The notes: generated from the sequence alone by a model not told the origin. Shown: positions 8,512 to 21,060, numbered from the stretch's first letter. The stretch is 64,000 nucleotides of DNA from Diphasiastrum complanatum (GCA_029204225.1 CM055096.1:64011240-64075239), one strand, 5' to 3'. Translations and numbers: made by a program.

Positions 8512-10789
8512 GTAACAGCTCAATCTTTGTCAGGATAATTTCATCTGATGCCTCTCTTGTAATCCACACAAAGAGTAATAAGTGTTATCATTCTCTATTT
8601 GATTGGTTCTATATAGTCCTAGTACATTTTGCAGCATATTGAGTACAACAGTAAGTACCCTTTTTGAATTTTAAAAATGGAAATGGCACAAGGAATTGTG
8701 TCAAATGAAGTAGTGCACTTTATATGATTTTTATCGTGGAAACTACTCATACTTTTCTTTCATTGTATTTTCTGTGAATGCCACACATTTCTTAAGATTT
8801 TCTGTTTGGGAAGATATGTATGTTGACAAAATGCTCTGTGAAAATGTTTGCTCGAATGATTCTTTGTGAGTCAGAATTTTAATGAAGATAGAATCAAAAT
8901 ATGATTCTAAGTTCTAACCTTTCAACCGTAGAATTTAGTTGCAGAGGGCATGACAGCTTATTTTCTCCAACAATTAATAACCATTGGCTACAGCCTTGTG
9001 TAAGAGCATGATGCCATAAGTTGTTAATTTGTGCTTAATCAACATTTCATGGGTTCTTTATCCGTAGTAAGTCTCATATGGTGCTGATATGATAGCTCTG
9101 TAGCATTCGGGCATAGAATGCTCGACTAAAATATCTGGTCATGTTTCATACTAATATGAGGCTAACCAAAGTATGAGGCATGCTACAGCACAATAGAAAG
9201 AGGAGATCAAGACCTTAACGATGATATATTTGTATGCCAAAAGCAAAGCCTGGGAAACACGGATTTTCAAGAATGATTATTAAAAAGCTATTTCTAGGTA
9301 TTTTCAAGACTCCAAAAGAAATGCATGCAGTTTGCAAAGGGATTGGACAGTTTTACTAGATATTTTGAAGCAAGCATGACAGGGCAAGTAGGGCACACCT
9401 CCCAAAAATTTTCTCTAGCTACTAGAGCCACTCTGCCCTAATCAATCCTTCTCTGCCACTATAAACATTGATGGACATGGTGAAGGAGATGCACTCCTGG
9501 AGTGTCGACAAAAGTGCAGAGGCTGGTTGGAGGTTAGAAGAAAGTCACAGATACTATCTATATCTTGAGTGATGGTGTGAGGAAAATTGCATCTCTCCTA
9601 GATTATCCAATTGCTGTTCGAGGAGCTCCAACATATCTATAGTGGAGTTTAGTTGGTATTGCTAGGTCTATTCCTGCTTTTGTTCCAGAAATATATTTAT
9701 GCTCCAAAACCACAAAAAGCCGACTTTGACCATAGTCTAAAAAATTACAAAATTTGAAACTAAAGGTTCCAGAATGCAGACAAAGGAAAATAACATGTGG
9801 TTTTGAGCTATTTGATGTTAGAAATCTGATGCAACTATCAGATTTGAGTTCCCACCATCATAGAGAAAGTTATGAAAAAAATTCAGTTGTTTGCACAGAC
9901 ATGTTCCAAATAGAGAATGGTAGGTGCTGAAGAATCCAGCCAAGAGTAGATTAATCTCTAAAAGATTCAGCCAAGAGTAGATTAATCTCTAAAAAATTCA
10001 GCCTTCAAGTGCCCTGGTAAGTGCTCTTATTCCAAGTTATGAATTCAAATCACAAATTTGGCATCATTGCATCAGATAAGAACAATAAATAATAAAATAA
10101 TCTTAAGAAAACATTGAATATAATTGATAGTTGATCCCTTACAAGGAAGAGCAATGAGCCTCCTACAAAGGACTCCAGGATAATCCAAAACATGAGCTAC
10201 CAGTGAATGTCTCGACCTCCTATTTTTACTAATGGTTGAATAATCACCTAGTTAAAAACTCTAATATGAGCTAACCAAGCACGTGCATTTAAAAACATTC
10301 TTACACGGCAGGCTATTCCCTTGATGCATGAACACACTTTGTCAAAAGTGAATTTTTTTGGCAATTAAAATTCTGGAAATAATCTCAGAGTGTAACAATT
10401 CAGCATCCAATTTTGTGGCAATGCATGAGTTTGTGCAAGTTGTTGGTGCTACTCACTTCATCGGCCATAATACAAATTGTAATGGCTATGGTACATCATT
10501 CGAGTCGTTGGAAATGCATATAAATTTTCTGTATATCTAGTGTACACATTAGTGATTTGATGCACTTACTTGCTTTTGAACAATACTGTTGGTCTTTACA
10601 AATATGATAAAGTGACTATCAGAAGACTGTTAAAATTCTAATCTCAGTCACAGCATGTATTAAGTTAAAGTTGGTTTGAGACTAGGTTGTTCAAGAATCA
10701 GGTGGCACAAATTGGGCAATTCAAGTTGTGTCTGAAGGTCTGGGCTTCTCGAAGTCCAGCCAAGTGAGATAGAGAGGGTTGTTTATCGA
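8512..10789. other. Large intron of the PMT gene
   Basis: AT-rich, with no second gene. A 33-bp near-tandem duplication around 'CAGCCAAGAGTAGATTAATC' occurs at 9938-10005. Nothing else was recognised. Confidence 0.5.
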
Positions 10790-11790
10790 AGTTTGATCTC
10801 GGCTTAGTGCACTGACATATCCCAACGTCGACACATGGCAAACTCCATGCACAGTTGACACTTTCCACTTGGCAATACCCTTACACATAGGCAAGCTAGA
10901 AGGCTGTCTTGACACATGTCACTCATATATTGGACCAAGTGTCTCAATGAGCATATGACACGTCATGTTGACCAGTCCATTGACCGTCTACTAACAAGTG
11001 TCACTCATGTACTAAACCAACTGTCCCAATGAGCATATGACACGTGTCCTGTTGACCGATCAACCATCCCTAGTTTCTAGGAGGTCATTCCAGCAGACTC
11101 TCATGAGACCCATCTCAAAATTTGTCACTACAATTGATATTTACATTGCAATTTACAATTGTCTCCATAGGCCAATGACTTAGCCATTTACAATTTAATA
11201 ATTACAATTTACATTAGGCAAAGGGATTCAAAGTACATGTGACAAAACCCTACACAAGTTTGGAAAACGATTGCTCTGATACCAAATCTCACAAAGCTAT
11301 CTCAACTAAACCCAAAAGACACCAAAGTAGGCACCAAATGTACTTTATTGATTCTCTCTGATAGTACATATCAAGATCCTAGCATATCAAGAGCACTGCT
11401 GCTAAGTATCCTCCCAGCCAAAGCTGCATAGTAGAAAGATGAGGCATACTGAAGAGGTCCTCCCTCTTAAGCTCCCATGCCCTTCTACCTCAAGCACCCA
11501 CTTGACCATGACCCATCCTAACGTAGACACATGGCAAACCCCATGCACAGCCGACACTCACTTGTCAATACCTTGACACGTAGGCAAGTGACATGTGTCT
11601 CTCATACAATGGACCAAGTGTCCCATTGAGCATATGACACATCCTGTGTTGACCGGTCAACTCCTACTTTTTAGGAGCCTCTAAATTAAGACCCAGTACC
11701 CCATACCAAATACAAGCAGGTCAACAAGCCAAACAAAACCTGCTATTTACATATTCTTACAAAACACCACAAGATAGTGTGAGCCATTTC
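10790..11790 (-). mobile_element. Two diverged LTR copies separated by a primer-binding site
   Basis: Segments ~10800-11230 and ~11510-11790 both match the 4.8/6.0-kb chromovirus LTR family ('ACACATGGCAAAC', 'CACTTGGCAATACC', 'GAGCATATGACACGT'). Between them 11273-11284 reads, on the minus strand, TGGTATCAGAGC, the initiator-Met tRNA primer site. The copy at higher coordinates is thus a 5' LTR followed by its primer site, and almost all of the interior is missing before the second LTR. It lies inside an intron of the PMT gene. Confidence 0.72.
11273..11284 (-). other. Retrotransposon primer-binding site (initiator tRNA-Met)
   Basis: The minus strand reads TGGTATCAGAGC, complementary to the 3' end of initiator methionine tRNA. 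It stands a short distance below an LTR-family segment. Confidence 0.75.
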
Positions 11791-12574
11791 CATATTTATG
11801 TAAGTGCATCTACTGATGGCCACTAGTGACCATTTTTCTTTGATATATTATATGCACAAAGGTACATGCCTCCTTTTCATCCGTGACCTTACACAGAGTC
11901 ATCTATTTTCTCAGGCTTCTGCTATTATGTACACTTTTTTGCAGCATCTTCTTCAGTCTATACATTTTTATGGCATCTTCTTAGATAAATTCATTTGTTG
12001 TCATCATCTTCATACTCATTTTGCCTCTGATTATTTTTATAGCATCCTTTTCTTCCCCAGATTATTCCCTTAAACAATTTTCACATTTCAACAAATTTCG
12101 ACGATAATGATTTGGTTGGCAGTGGAGAGCTGCAACATGTAGTTAAGGTTTATTAAGTGATCATCACTGGTCAGTGCTCAGCCTGATTTGTCAGTTGCAG
12201 ATTGTAAATACCCCAAGCAAGTCCTAATTTTATAGCTTGTCATGTTGTGAGACTCGGAGGTGCTGTAGGGCCTTCAAAGTAATGCATTTTCTTATCTTCT
12301 GCATGTCTTAGTTGGAGATTCAAACCTTAAGTGTTCTATTTTTAACGTCTAGTTCCTCTATTCTTCGAATGACTTCTGAGTGTGGTTGTAACTGGTTGGG
12401 ACAGAATTTCCAGCTGAAAAATATATAATGCTAAGTCATAATCAATCAATTGACAGCTCATATGCTCTAACATTCTATTATTGGACATCTGAGACGATTC
12501 TTCAAGAAGAATATACAATGTCAAGTTAGTCATTGTGTTTCTGTATACCAAAATTTACTAGTTCTGTCAGCTCT
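11791..12574. other. Intron sequence of the PMT gene
   Basis: AT-rich and without a recognised element. The 89-codon plus ORF 11804-12073 is Phe/His/Leu-rich, has no family motif and is taken as chance. Confidence 0.5.
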
Positions 12575-13058
12575 GAGAGTAGTTATGCTGTGCAAATCTG
12601 GACAATGATTGAGAATGGACCCCTGGTGGTATACTGGCCTCCTTCCTCCAACATCCTGCTTGGTGTCTTGAACATGTGCATGAAAATTTCGTTTTCATGA
12701 AACCTATTCGTGAACAGGTAGATTACTTTCATGTTGTAAGCTCGACAGCAGTTGCTGACCTAAGCTGATCCGAGTCTGTATAGCTGATATTGCATAAATT
12801 GACTTTGGGGCAGTGGTTACGTAGACTGCATTGTGTATTGAAGTTTTTCAGATATATGAAGAAAGGCTTTTAGAGGATGGTACTCAATATGCTTGCTGGA
12901 TGAAAACTTTTTAGTAAATCTTGACAACAGTTAAATTGGTGCTTCGAACTTAACCAATTCCAATTTGCAGCATGCAAGGTTTTGTATTCATAGGCTTCTT
13001 GGTGGATCGATAATTTTACAGGAATGTCCTCTTGGACAAATGCTCAATTAATCCACAG

Positions 13059-13274
13059 GAATGGGGTACCCAGAATTGGCCTGATCGCCTTGTTTACCCA
13101 CCACTACGCTTACAGTGTGCACCATCTGCAGGCCTGAATAAGAGCAAAAATCGAAGCTTTTAAAGCAGATAGGAGTTTCTGGAGGGAAATCACAAACTTC
13201 TACTTACGGACTTTAGGTCAATCTCGCATTTCTGACATTCACAATGTTCTCGATATGAATGCAGGATATGGAGG
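13059..13274 (+). pseudogene. PMT exon: WPxRL motif and start of C-terminal SAM-binding half
   Basis: It opens after CAG at 13056-13058 with 'EWGTQNWPDRLVYPPLRL', matching the family WPxRLxxPPxRL block. It then continues one frame over with 'EAFKADRSFWREITNFY' and 'NVLDMNAGYGG', the conserved (N)VMDMNAxxGGFAAAL motif of the SAM site. The +1 change of frame falls between ~13140 and 13160. The donor GTAACT starts at 13275, and the exon ends in phase 2 to match the next one. Confidence 0.82.
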
Positions 13275-13443
13275 GTAACTATGCCAACAGCTTACCATTC
13301 TAGTTAGTGTTTAAAGCTCACTGCTGCTCCATTCTGTTATTCTGTCATAATGCTACTGGTGAAGATCCGACAAGTGTATCACAATCTTCCAATTGCTATT
13401 ACTTTTATCTGGCCTTGAAATAGATTAGCTGACTTATTTGCAG

Positions 13444-13572
13444 GTTTGCTGCTGCAATAATACTTGCAAAGCCGTCTGTGCCATGGTGGGTTCTCAATGT
13501 CATCCTTATTGATGGCCCGGATCGGCTTGCTGTCATCTTTGATCGGGGACTTATAGGCGTTTATCATGACTG
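13444..13572 (+). pseudogene. PMT exon: C-terminal SAM-binding core
   Basis: After CAG at 13441-13443 it encodes 'FAAAIILAKPSVPWWVLNVI' then 'GPDRLAVIFDRGLIGVYHDW'. This is equivalent to the family's FAAAL...PVWVMNVVP...L..IYERGLIGxYHDWCE. Gly-Phe is completed across the intron. The exon ends in TG with donor GTATCC, completing Trp in the next exon. Confidence 0.88.
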
Positions 13573-14285
13573 GTATCCTTAAGGATTTTCATTTTTTGAT
13601 TGTACTAACTGTAATTGATTCTTAAACCTGTGAGTGTCTGAAGCCAGAGCGGTTGTACTTTGCATGTGGGATGTGGTTTTGACTATGAATGTTTCAATTA
13701 AGGGCTGATACCTCTTCTATATTAACACTGTTGAATGGGCAAGTACCCTGCTGCTACTGAGTCCAACTACGTAGTTCAGCCGATAACATAACTTGAAGCT
13801 TACCTTCCAGAGAGCATTGCTATCACATGAATCAAGTGAGCTACAGTCATCAGGTGGTTCAAGTGCTTCTTTCAAACTCAGAATCTGTTAAGCACACTTT
13901 TAAGTTTGCAAACACAAAATAGTCAATTCCCTTTGTTCAATACTGGTGGGAGTATTTTGGCGGGGGGGGGGGGGCGCGGGGCGCGCGGGTAGATGCTCAG
14001 AACAGAAATGGCATCATAAGGTGAGCATGAGGAGCATATGCAGACAGCTATGTTAATTGCAGGGAAATTCACAAGACTTGTAATCCTTCCTGTTGTCCAC
14101 TAACTTTTCTTCAAGGGATTATCTATACATTCTGATCGAACTTGCTTGCTCTTGGCACTTCTGCATTCAATGTTTCAGACATCCTGCCACCCATTCATCT
14201 CATCGTCGATTGTTTCTAATAGGTCTTCTCTCTCAAGGATGATTTATTTCTTGTGATGACATTATGTATGTCGTGCTGTATGAAG

Positions 14286-14360
14286 GTGCACAGCGCTGGA
14301 TGCTTATCCTCGTACATTTGACATGATACATGCATCTCGCCTGTTTTCAGCCGAACATAA
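14286..14360 (+). pseudogene. PMT exon: YPRTFDMIHA motif
   Basis: It encodes 'CTALDAYPRTFDMIHASRLF', matching the invariant CExFxTYPRTYDLIHAxxLFS of the family. The acceptor is AAG at 14283-14285 (weak pyrimidine tract) and the donor GTACGT is at 14361. Phase 2 is preserved into the final exon. Confidence 0.88.
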
Positions 14361-14786
14361 GTACGTAGTGATGCCTCTTCTGCTTATTCTCTGAAGAAAC
14401 AATATTCATTTTCTGAGAGTATCAGGCATTGGGCATGGCCAGATTTGCGTGTGCTCTGCATGGTATCAATGTCCTGGATTAGATTGACTGTATAAATTCA
14501 AGATATCGCTCACAGTTTAAAGTTCTGTTGCCTTCTTGCTCTACTTCTGCATAATTTAAGAAATGATGACAAGTTTAAAGAAACTTAATATTGATTGCAT
14601 GTTGGATAGGTTAGAAACCTTTGACACTCTTTTCTGTAAGAGGTCTAACTTGGGAAGAGGTTTTGCAAAGACTAATTTCCCTGTTGTATCTGAACAGTCA
14701 TATGTTTTTTGCTAGATTCTGGCTCTTGCTGTAATAGTATTATTTGAGCAGTAAGCAAGTTTTTGTTATGTTTGTTTTGGATGTAG

Positions 14787-15012
14787 GTGCCAGATAATTG
14801 ATATCCTACTAGAAATGGACCGGTTGTTGAGACCTGGCGGCTTTGCCCTCATCCGTGATGGAAAAGAAATCCTGCAACAAATAAAAATTATTGCCGACTT
14901 ATTCCATTGGAAGATGACACTAGATAATACCGAAAGTGGGCCTATGGGTTACGACAAGGTTCTGTATTGCCAAAAAACATTCTGGCGACCTAAAGTTGGG
15001 ACACATGCTTAG
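14787..15012 (+). pseudogene. PMT last exon
   Basis: It encodes 'CQIIDILLEMDRLLRPGGFA' followed by 'LIRDGKEILQQIKIIA', then 'DKVLYCQKTFWRP' and a stop after 'GTHA'. The LLEMDRxLRPxGxxIIRD motif and a closing aromatic K/Q-x-W/F segment are diagnostic for the family. The exon itself is undamaged. Confidence 0.9.
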
Positions 15013-15493
15013 AACCTGTGGACAGCCTTTTATTCATTGATTCGTTCACTACGTTGATTCATGAGTAGCACCAGCATCGTTATAAGATTTGTACGTTCTA
15101 TTTGCCGGCTTAAGTTGATTTTCAGCATGTTTGTGAAATTTTTTGTCATCTGAGATTATTGTCTGATACTTCTCTTGTGGCTTATGTGTTGACTGACTGA
15201 CTAGATTGGCAATCTTTGCATCACATTTTACTTCTCAGAATGACAACATCAAAACTAATACATAAAATGAATCAAATTTCAGCAGAGGAAATTTTTCAAT
15301 TGACGTGGAGATAGATTAGAAAAGGTGATCAAATTGTCCAGTGTATGTACACAGCCAGGTTGTCCCCTTGAATTTCAGTCTTCAATTATAACTAATCTGA
15401 AAGATAGCAATTGGAAATCACTATGAAATTATGCTTCAAAAAGGCTGACAAGAACAGGCAGATTTGAATCAACACAACATGGTGATGGAGTCA
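15013..15493. other. 3' flank of the PMT gene
   Basis: AT-rich, presumably 3' UTR and intergenic sequence. Nothing else was recognised before the MITE. Confidence 0.5.
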
Positions 15494-15501
15494 CCTCAAT
15501 G

Positions 15502-15863
15502 CATAGAATCAATGAACCGTTAACGGTTCACCACGGTTCTGAGAACCGTACGGTTCTTTAAAAATTTTGCCCAGAACCGTGGTGAACCGCACTGAATAAT
15601 TAATTAATTTGTTTTTTGTCCCAGCCCCCCAAAAAAATGCTAAAAAAATGCTAATTTTTTTTAGAAAAAGCAGATTCTCCCTACTTAGATTATTTACTTC
15701 AAATGATTTAATCTCCCTAATTGATGAGAGAGAGAGCTTTGAGGGGTTTTGGGGGGAAATTTAGGAAAATTAATTAATTATTTTTTACATGAACCGTACC
15801 ACGGTTCTTTGAACCGTGGTACAGTTCCTTCCACGGTTCCCAGAACCCACCGTGGGTTCTATG
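15502..15863. mobile_element. Non-autonomous hAT-type MITE, 362 bp, with intact target duplication
   Basis: The element begins CATAGAA and ends TTCTATG (perfect short terminal inverted repeats). It is flanked by identical 8-bp direct repeats CCTCAATG at 15494-15501 and 15864-15871. Eight-base duplications and short TIRs are typical of the hAT superfamily. Sub-terminal regions are packed with 'GAACCGT'/'ACGGTTC' in both orientations (at least ten), a usual binding-site arrangement for hAT transposases. The middle is AT-rich and non-coding. No transposase is present, so movement would need one supplied elsewhere. Confidence 0.9.
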
Positions 15864-15871
15864 CCTCAATG

Positions 15872-17234
15872 CCCTATCAGGTCAGCACAATATTATTCCT
15901 CCGTTAACACCTTAGCTATGCATGCTTTAGAGTCAACTACTTTCTTTTAATTAGATTAAGTTCATATGAAATAAATGGAACCAAAGAACTTGTCGTCGTA
16001 GACAACTTGACCACTTATCACGAGGTCCAAATAAAAGAAATATGGGTTTAATACAGTCAGGCTTATTACATATGGGTGGATGTGTTAATAATCAGCAAAA
16101 CATTATGATAGATGATAGCTTGGGATGGTTTCGCATGGAAGATGCCCACGCCCATTTCAAAATATGCAGTTACCCCTCAATTTGAAAGCCCAAGTCCTTC
16201 CATGTCCCTTTCATTTGGAGGCCAAGGCATTTCATGTCTATATTCAAATTAGAAAAACATTTATGTTTTTTATTGGAGGGGAGACAAAGGGCCCACCACC
16301 AAAATGAAAAATCCGTGTAGACCAAGTTTCAACCATTCCAAACTAAGCAAACATGTGAGAAATTCTTCCATGGTCTTGACTAACTAATCAAATTTCCATA
16401 TCCAAAAAAACCACATTTACATGAAAAGGCAATCAGGTCTCTAGGCCTTTATGGATAAATTTAATAATAAGCTCAATGTTGGATACAAGCAATTTGACAC
16501 AAGGCTTTTCAATGTTCTCGTAAGTGAACAATTGTTTGGGTTGTCCAAATTCTTTCAAGCAAAGGGCTTTAAGCCTGGGACACTTGAGCTTGGGAACAGA
16601 CATGTTGCCTTGGGTTTTGGACTTGCTTTATTTTAATTTCATTGCTAATTGTTAAGTCCCTTGACATTTATTTAACATGCCCTTTCGAGTGATGCACATT
16701 AGACTAAGTGGTAGTAACTTGGGTTTGGGCTCTTGAGAATTTTAGATCCAAAGCACTACAAAGAATTGTATGTTTAGGTTGTATTAATGCACTCATATGT
16801 AATATAGTGTTCCAGGAGTCCCAACATGTCTAGGTGAGTGATAGTAGCTACAAAAGAATTAGATGTCAATTTTTGTTTATTGAGCTTTGATAAGAAGCCT
16901 TCCTTGAGTTTCTAAAGTTGAAAGCTTTGCAATCACATAATCTACTAACAAGAAATCAAGGGAGCGACACCATTCACATTGTCATTCCCTAATCATTTTC
17001 ATTACATTGTCAAGAATTTTTTTTTCATTGATCACATTGGGAAATTGTAACTTTGAGTATGTTACTGAGAAGTAGTAATTTTATTTTCATGTTAAGTTGT
17101 CCAACAAGTAGCATGTGGTATGCTAGTTAATCTACATGCCATTTATGAGCAATGTATGGTTGTGAATTTGATTATATTGCTCTTTGCGCTAGTACTAGAT
17201 GTAGTGGCTCATAATTTGCTTTAGTAGGACGTCA
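15872..17234. other. Intergenic DNA, nothing recognised
   Basis: AT-rich. Short ORFs at 16125-16307 and 16451-16636 have no family motif. I see no gene or element boundaries. Confidence 0.5.
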
Positions 17235-18290
17235 TACCCGTTGACAAACGTCTCAAGATTGAATGGACTTTACTATATCCTTATGAATGATTGGCCATCG
17301 ATATACTGACTGTAAAATTTTAATAATTGTAAAATTAGCTGAAAAGTGACCTCCACCCACAGCACCATAAGATACCATAATAATATTTGGTGCTTCATGT
17401 GGCAAAATACATCTTCGTAAAATATCATCGACTACCCTTTGATACAATTGTCCTACTATCAACTGATATGGTTGTGCCTTCAAAATCAGTTTGTGTTGTT
17501 GTACTTTGCTTAATGATTCACTGGTTGTTCATGCATAATATCAGCTACCCATACAGGTGCTTTTTCCAACATTGCATCTGGAAGATCATCATCTACTTCA
17601 ATATTCACATGTGCTGATTTATTCCATGAAATATGATCCGCCATCTAATGTTGTTTACCTTTTCATACAACCACCTAAAAATCAAATTTTGGTAATGAGA
17701 GTAACCATCTTTGTGATTCAGCCTGTATTACAAGTTTGGTTCACTAGATACAACAAAGATGTATACATAAGAAAAAATGTGTAGCCATAAAATAATGATG
17801 AAACATCTTAACAAAAAATACCATTGTCAAGGCTTATCTCTCCGTGATGGAATAATTGATTTCAGCATCATTCAACTAACGACTAGCGAACCTAATCAAA
17901 AAAGTTTTCTTGTACTCTCCTAGTTGAGTCAACACTACTCCAATTGCATATTGCGATGCATCAGTATGAACGTGGAAATCGATCATCCAATTTGGTGCTC
18001 ACAAAATTGTTGTTCATATTAATGCATGATTCAACTTCTAAAATGACTCCAATGTATCTTGTATCCATATAGGTACAATGGTAAGTTTATAAATTGGGTG
18101 TGCCAAATCTGTGAAGAATAGAATAGAAATTCGGTATTAATTTGCAAGGCCCATGAAAATATAAACTTCCCTTATGGTGCCAAGTGGTGGCAGATCCATA
18201 ATAATTCAAATCTTGGTGAAATCTACAACTATGCCATTTCACAAAATCACATGCCCCAATACTAAGCCATGTGTAATCCATATCTAATGT
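17235..18290 (-). mobile_element. Ty3/Gypsy pol fragment: RT end, RNase H and integrase zinc finger
   Basis: On the minus strand from 18290 the frames give 'THGLVLGHVILQNGIVVD' and 'MDLPPLGTIREV' (RT thumb/connection), then 'HVHTDASQYAIGVVLTQLGE' (RNase H with the first catalytic Asp). A further frame at 17483-17253 reads 'ILRRCILPHEAP', 'GGGHFSANFTIIKILQSVY' and 'WPIIHKD', ending near 'CDVCQR', the H-x-H...C-x-x-C integrase finger. Several stops and frame changes leave it inactive. No LTR was found on either side. Confidence 0.87.
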
Positions 18291-19129
18291 TTTTTGGTTT
18301 TTGGCTATGCCAGGGGCTTATTGTTTTCATGTTTGGTTTTAACTTGTTTGCGATTTTTCTTTTTTTTCTTTTTCTTTTTTTATTAATATTTTTTATATAT
18401 TTTGAGGGGTCTTACAATTATTGAGACATCGACACGTATTAGTGTTCTTAGTTTTTAAAAACATTGTATTTTGAAGTTTTTAAAGCCTTCACGTTGTCGC
18501 AAATCAGTGTGGACGGAGACATTTTGAAGTTTTGTTATTTCTTTGTCACGTTCCTTGCTTTTTTGGAGCTTCTCACTAGCCTGCATGCAGGCGCGTGTGT
18601 GAATGTATGGGTGCCACCTACGTCATCTGATCTACGCGATCTGATCTGATGGCACACAAACCATTTCAAACTATTTCAATCGTAGTCTTCTCCAAATCGT
18701 ACGTGATTTACATCCTGTGATTTATAGAGAAGCGATTTGAAAAGAGAGAGTGAATATCAAACTGATAGAAACTGAAAGCACGTAATTTATGCTCATAGTT
18801 TTGCGTACGGTATGTGGTGGTGTATAGGCGATGATACAAACTTGTAATTGTTTTACCAAGAGCTTGTACCATTTCTGCAGTCAGGTCTCTTTTTTAAAGT
18901 ATGAGCTGTATTGTAATCATGAGTTTGTGTAAGAATTTGCTTCGAACTACAAGAAATACATTGGATTGATTTCGTTGTCTGCCATCTACAGTCTAGAGCA
19001 TGACGTTTCATCTGGCATTTCGGTTCTAGATTTGTGAGATATACTTTTTGAAGGACCAGAGGCTTACGTTCAAAGATAAGCCTGCCAAGTTATACTCTGA
19101 CATGGTTGTTAAAAAGTTAATCGAATACT

Positions 19130-21060
19130 TCATAAAACAGTACATGTCATTCATATTTTGTTCCATGGTCTTGTATATTTGAGCCTATTTTTTTTTTATA
19201 TGGTGATAGATAGAAATCAATTATATTTCAATTCAAATAATCAAGTACCAAACAAGAAAATGAAATTTTGTATAAAGGAACAAGATCTGTTGTACATGTA
19301 ATAATACGTGCAATAGTTAGTTACTGACGTAAAATTAGTAATATATGGTTTGTTTAAATATGTGACTTTGTTGTCTCAATATCATAGTAAGTAAATGGAC
19401 ATTTTTATGTATATGTAGAAATGGAACAATTTAGATTAGTTAATAATAAGTATTTTTTCTATTTGATGTTTCGTTTGATTATCCTAAATTTTGTCTTCGT
19501 CTTTCTAATTAATTAAGAAATGCTACCTATTATGTTGAATAGTTTTCCTTCGACTGGTTTTTCCATGTCATGTTATTAAGTTTATGTACAATCATACCTC
19601 CTCGTACATGCACAAATATATGTAATTGTTAGTAGTTTATTAACCATGAACATTTTTGTATGAGTTGAAAACTTTTTGCATTTGTAACATTTCATATGTT
19701 GGTTAGTGAATTGTGTTACGACACAATATCGGCATGTAGTCATAGATCCTTATATGCAACGAATTAATTTATGCTACTCGTATCGATATAGCTGATTTGT
19801 TCATAAATATTATTACGCAATTATATATAGAATTTTATTCAATTTTGCTTTGTTTGTTATGTGACTAATATCATGTTACAAATTTATGTCTAAAATCGAA
19901 AATATTTTCATAGAAGTATATATGTTCATGAACGATGTACGTAGTTTTTAGATAATAGTAGAAAAACCAATTTTTGTATAAGGTGGAAGACCTTCATGCA
20001 TATAATATTACGTATGTATATTGGTGGAAAATCCAATAAACGTACGTAATTTACAAGGAATGTATAGAAGAACATACTTGACAAGACAGTACATGGTTAT
20101 TTATATTTTGTTCCATGCTTTTGTATATGTGAATCTATTTTTCTTTATTTGGTAATAGATAAACAACAAATATATTTCAATCTAAATCATCAAGTATCAA
20201 ACAAAAAAATGAAGTTTTGTATATAAGAACAAAATTTTTTGTGCATGTAATAATAAATGCAATAATTAGTTGTTAATATAAAAGTAATATGTAGTTTGTT
20301 TAAATGCGTGACTTTGTTGTTTGAATTTCATAGTAATTAAATGGACGTTTTATATATACATAAAAATACAAAAATTTGTGTTTTGTTTTATTATCTTATA
20401 TTTTATACGTGTTTGGAAATTGAATTTTAAAAATTACAAACTAATTACCTACGAAATATTACCATGATTTTGAAACTTAAAATTATTTGTAACATACATT
20501 ATTTGTTTATATTTTGTTATATAATTTTGTATGTTTAAATCCGTTTCGATATGATGATTGGGTTGTTTTTTTGCTTATAAATTTGTACGTCTAGAATTAA
20601 AACCATGTAGTATTATACTTTTTTTTTTGAAGGGGTAGAAAATCCTCGTGCATACAATACTGCATACGTATGTTGGTGGAAAATCTAACAAATGTACATA
20701 GTTTACTCATTTTCTATTTTAGTTTCATATATTCAAACTTAGTGACATACTACAACTGTAAATAAAAAAAGATATAATCTGTATAACTGAACGTTTAAAA
20801 TTTTTTTACCACATGGTACATATGATAAACTAGTACATGGTTATTTATATTTTGTTGCCTGGTTTTCTATATTTCAATCTATTTTGTTGAAATAGTTGCA
20901 GATAAATAAAAATTATATTTTAATCTAAATAATTAAGTACTCAAAAAGAAAGGACCTGCTTCGTAAATGTAATAGTATATGCAGTACTTGGTCATTTATA
21001 AAAATAATATGATTTGTTTAGATACTCGAACAATATATGGTACACGTAGAAATGAAATTT
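19130..21060 (+). repeat. Three diverged long repeat units (left arm)
   Basis: Units at ~19130-19430, ~20085-20370 and ~20825-21060 share the succession 'AGTACATGGTTATTTATATT', 'TTTGTTCCATG', 'CAAGTACCAAACAAGAAAATG', 'GTAATAATA..TGCAAT' and 'ATATGGTTTGTTTAAAT'. Preceding units 2 and 3, at ~19981 and ~20633, stands a second module, 'GGTGGAAAATCCAATAAACG'-like with 'GCATATAATATTACGTA'. The same module occurs in reverse orientation at 30-33 kb. The origin is unknown. Confidence 0.75.

Larger units (their letters stand above)
8162..15012 (+). pseudogene. PMT-family (DUF248) S-adenosylmethionine-dependent methyltransferase gene, probably broken
   Basis: The family consists of Golgi type-II membrane proteins thought to methylate cell-wall polysaccharides such as homogalacturonan. 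Seven exon segments line up in family order. 8162-~8260 has 'NRLLRAGGFFVW'. ~8350-8511 has 'SLCWKLLLTDHRLSIWQK'. ~12575-12660 holds an 'LCKSG...WWYTGLLPPTSCL' block with an in-frame TGA. 13059-13274, 13444-13572, 14286-14360 and 14787-15012 form the C-terminal half. The last three junctions have matching phases and GT-AG ends. A frame change at ~13140-13160 and the TGA argue for a pseudogene. The N-terminal membrane anchor and the first SAM-binding part are not found upstream. Introns hold LTR remnants. Unspliced alternatives for the first three exons cannot be excluded. Confidence 0.75.

Noticed and set aside
11804-12073. Phe/His-rich ORF in a PMT intron
   Set aside because: Falls inside an intron of a gene defined by conserved exons and has no family motif.
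13962-13990. G13 plus GC-rich run as a CpG island or promoter
   Set aside because: Only ~30 bp long inside a PMT intron; a homopolymer tract, not an island.
16451-16636. 61-codon plus ORF
   Set aside because: Short, no motif, AT-rich surroundings.
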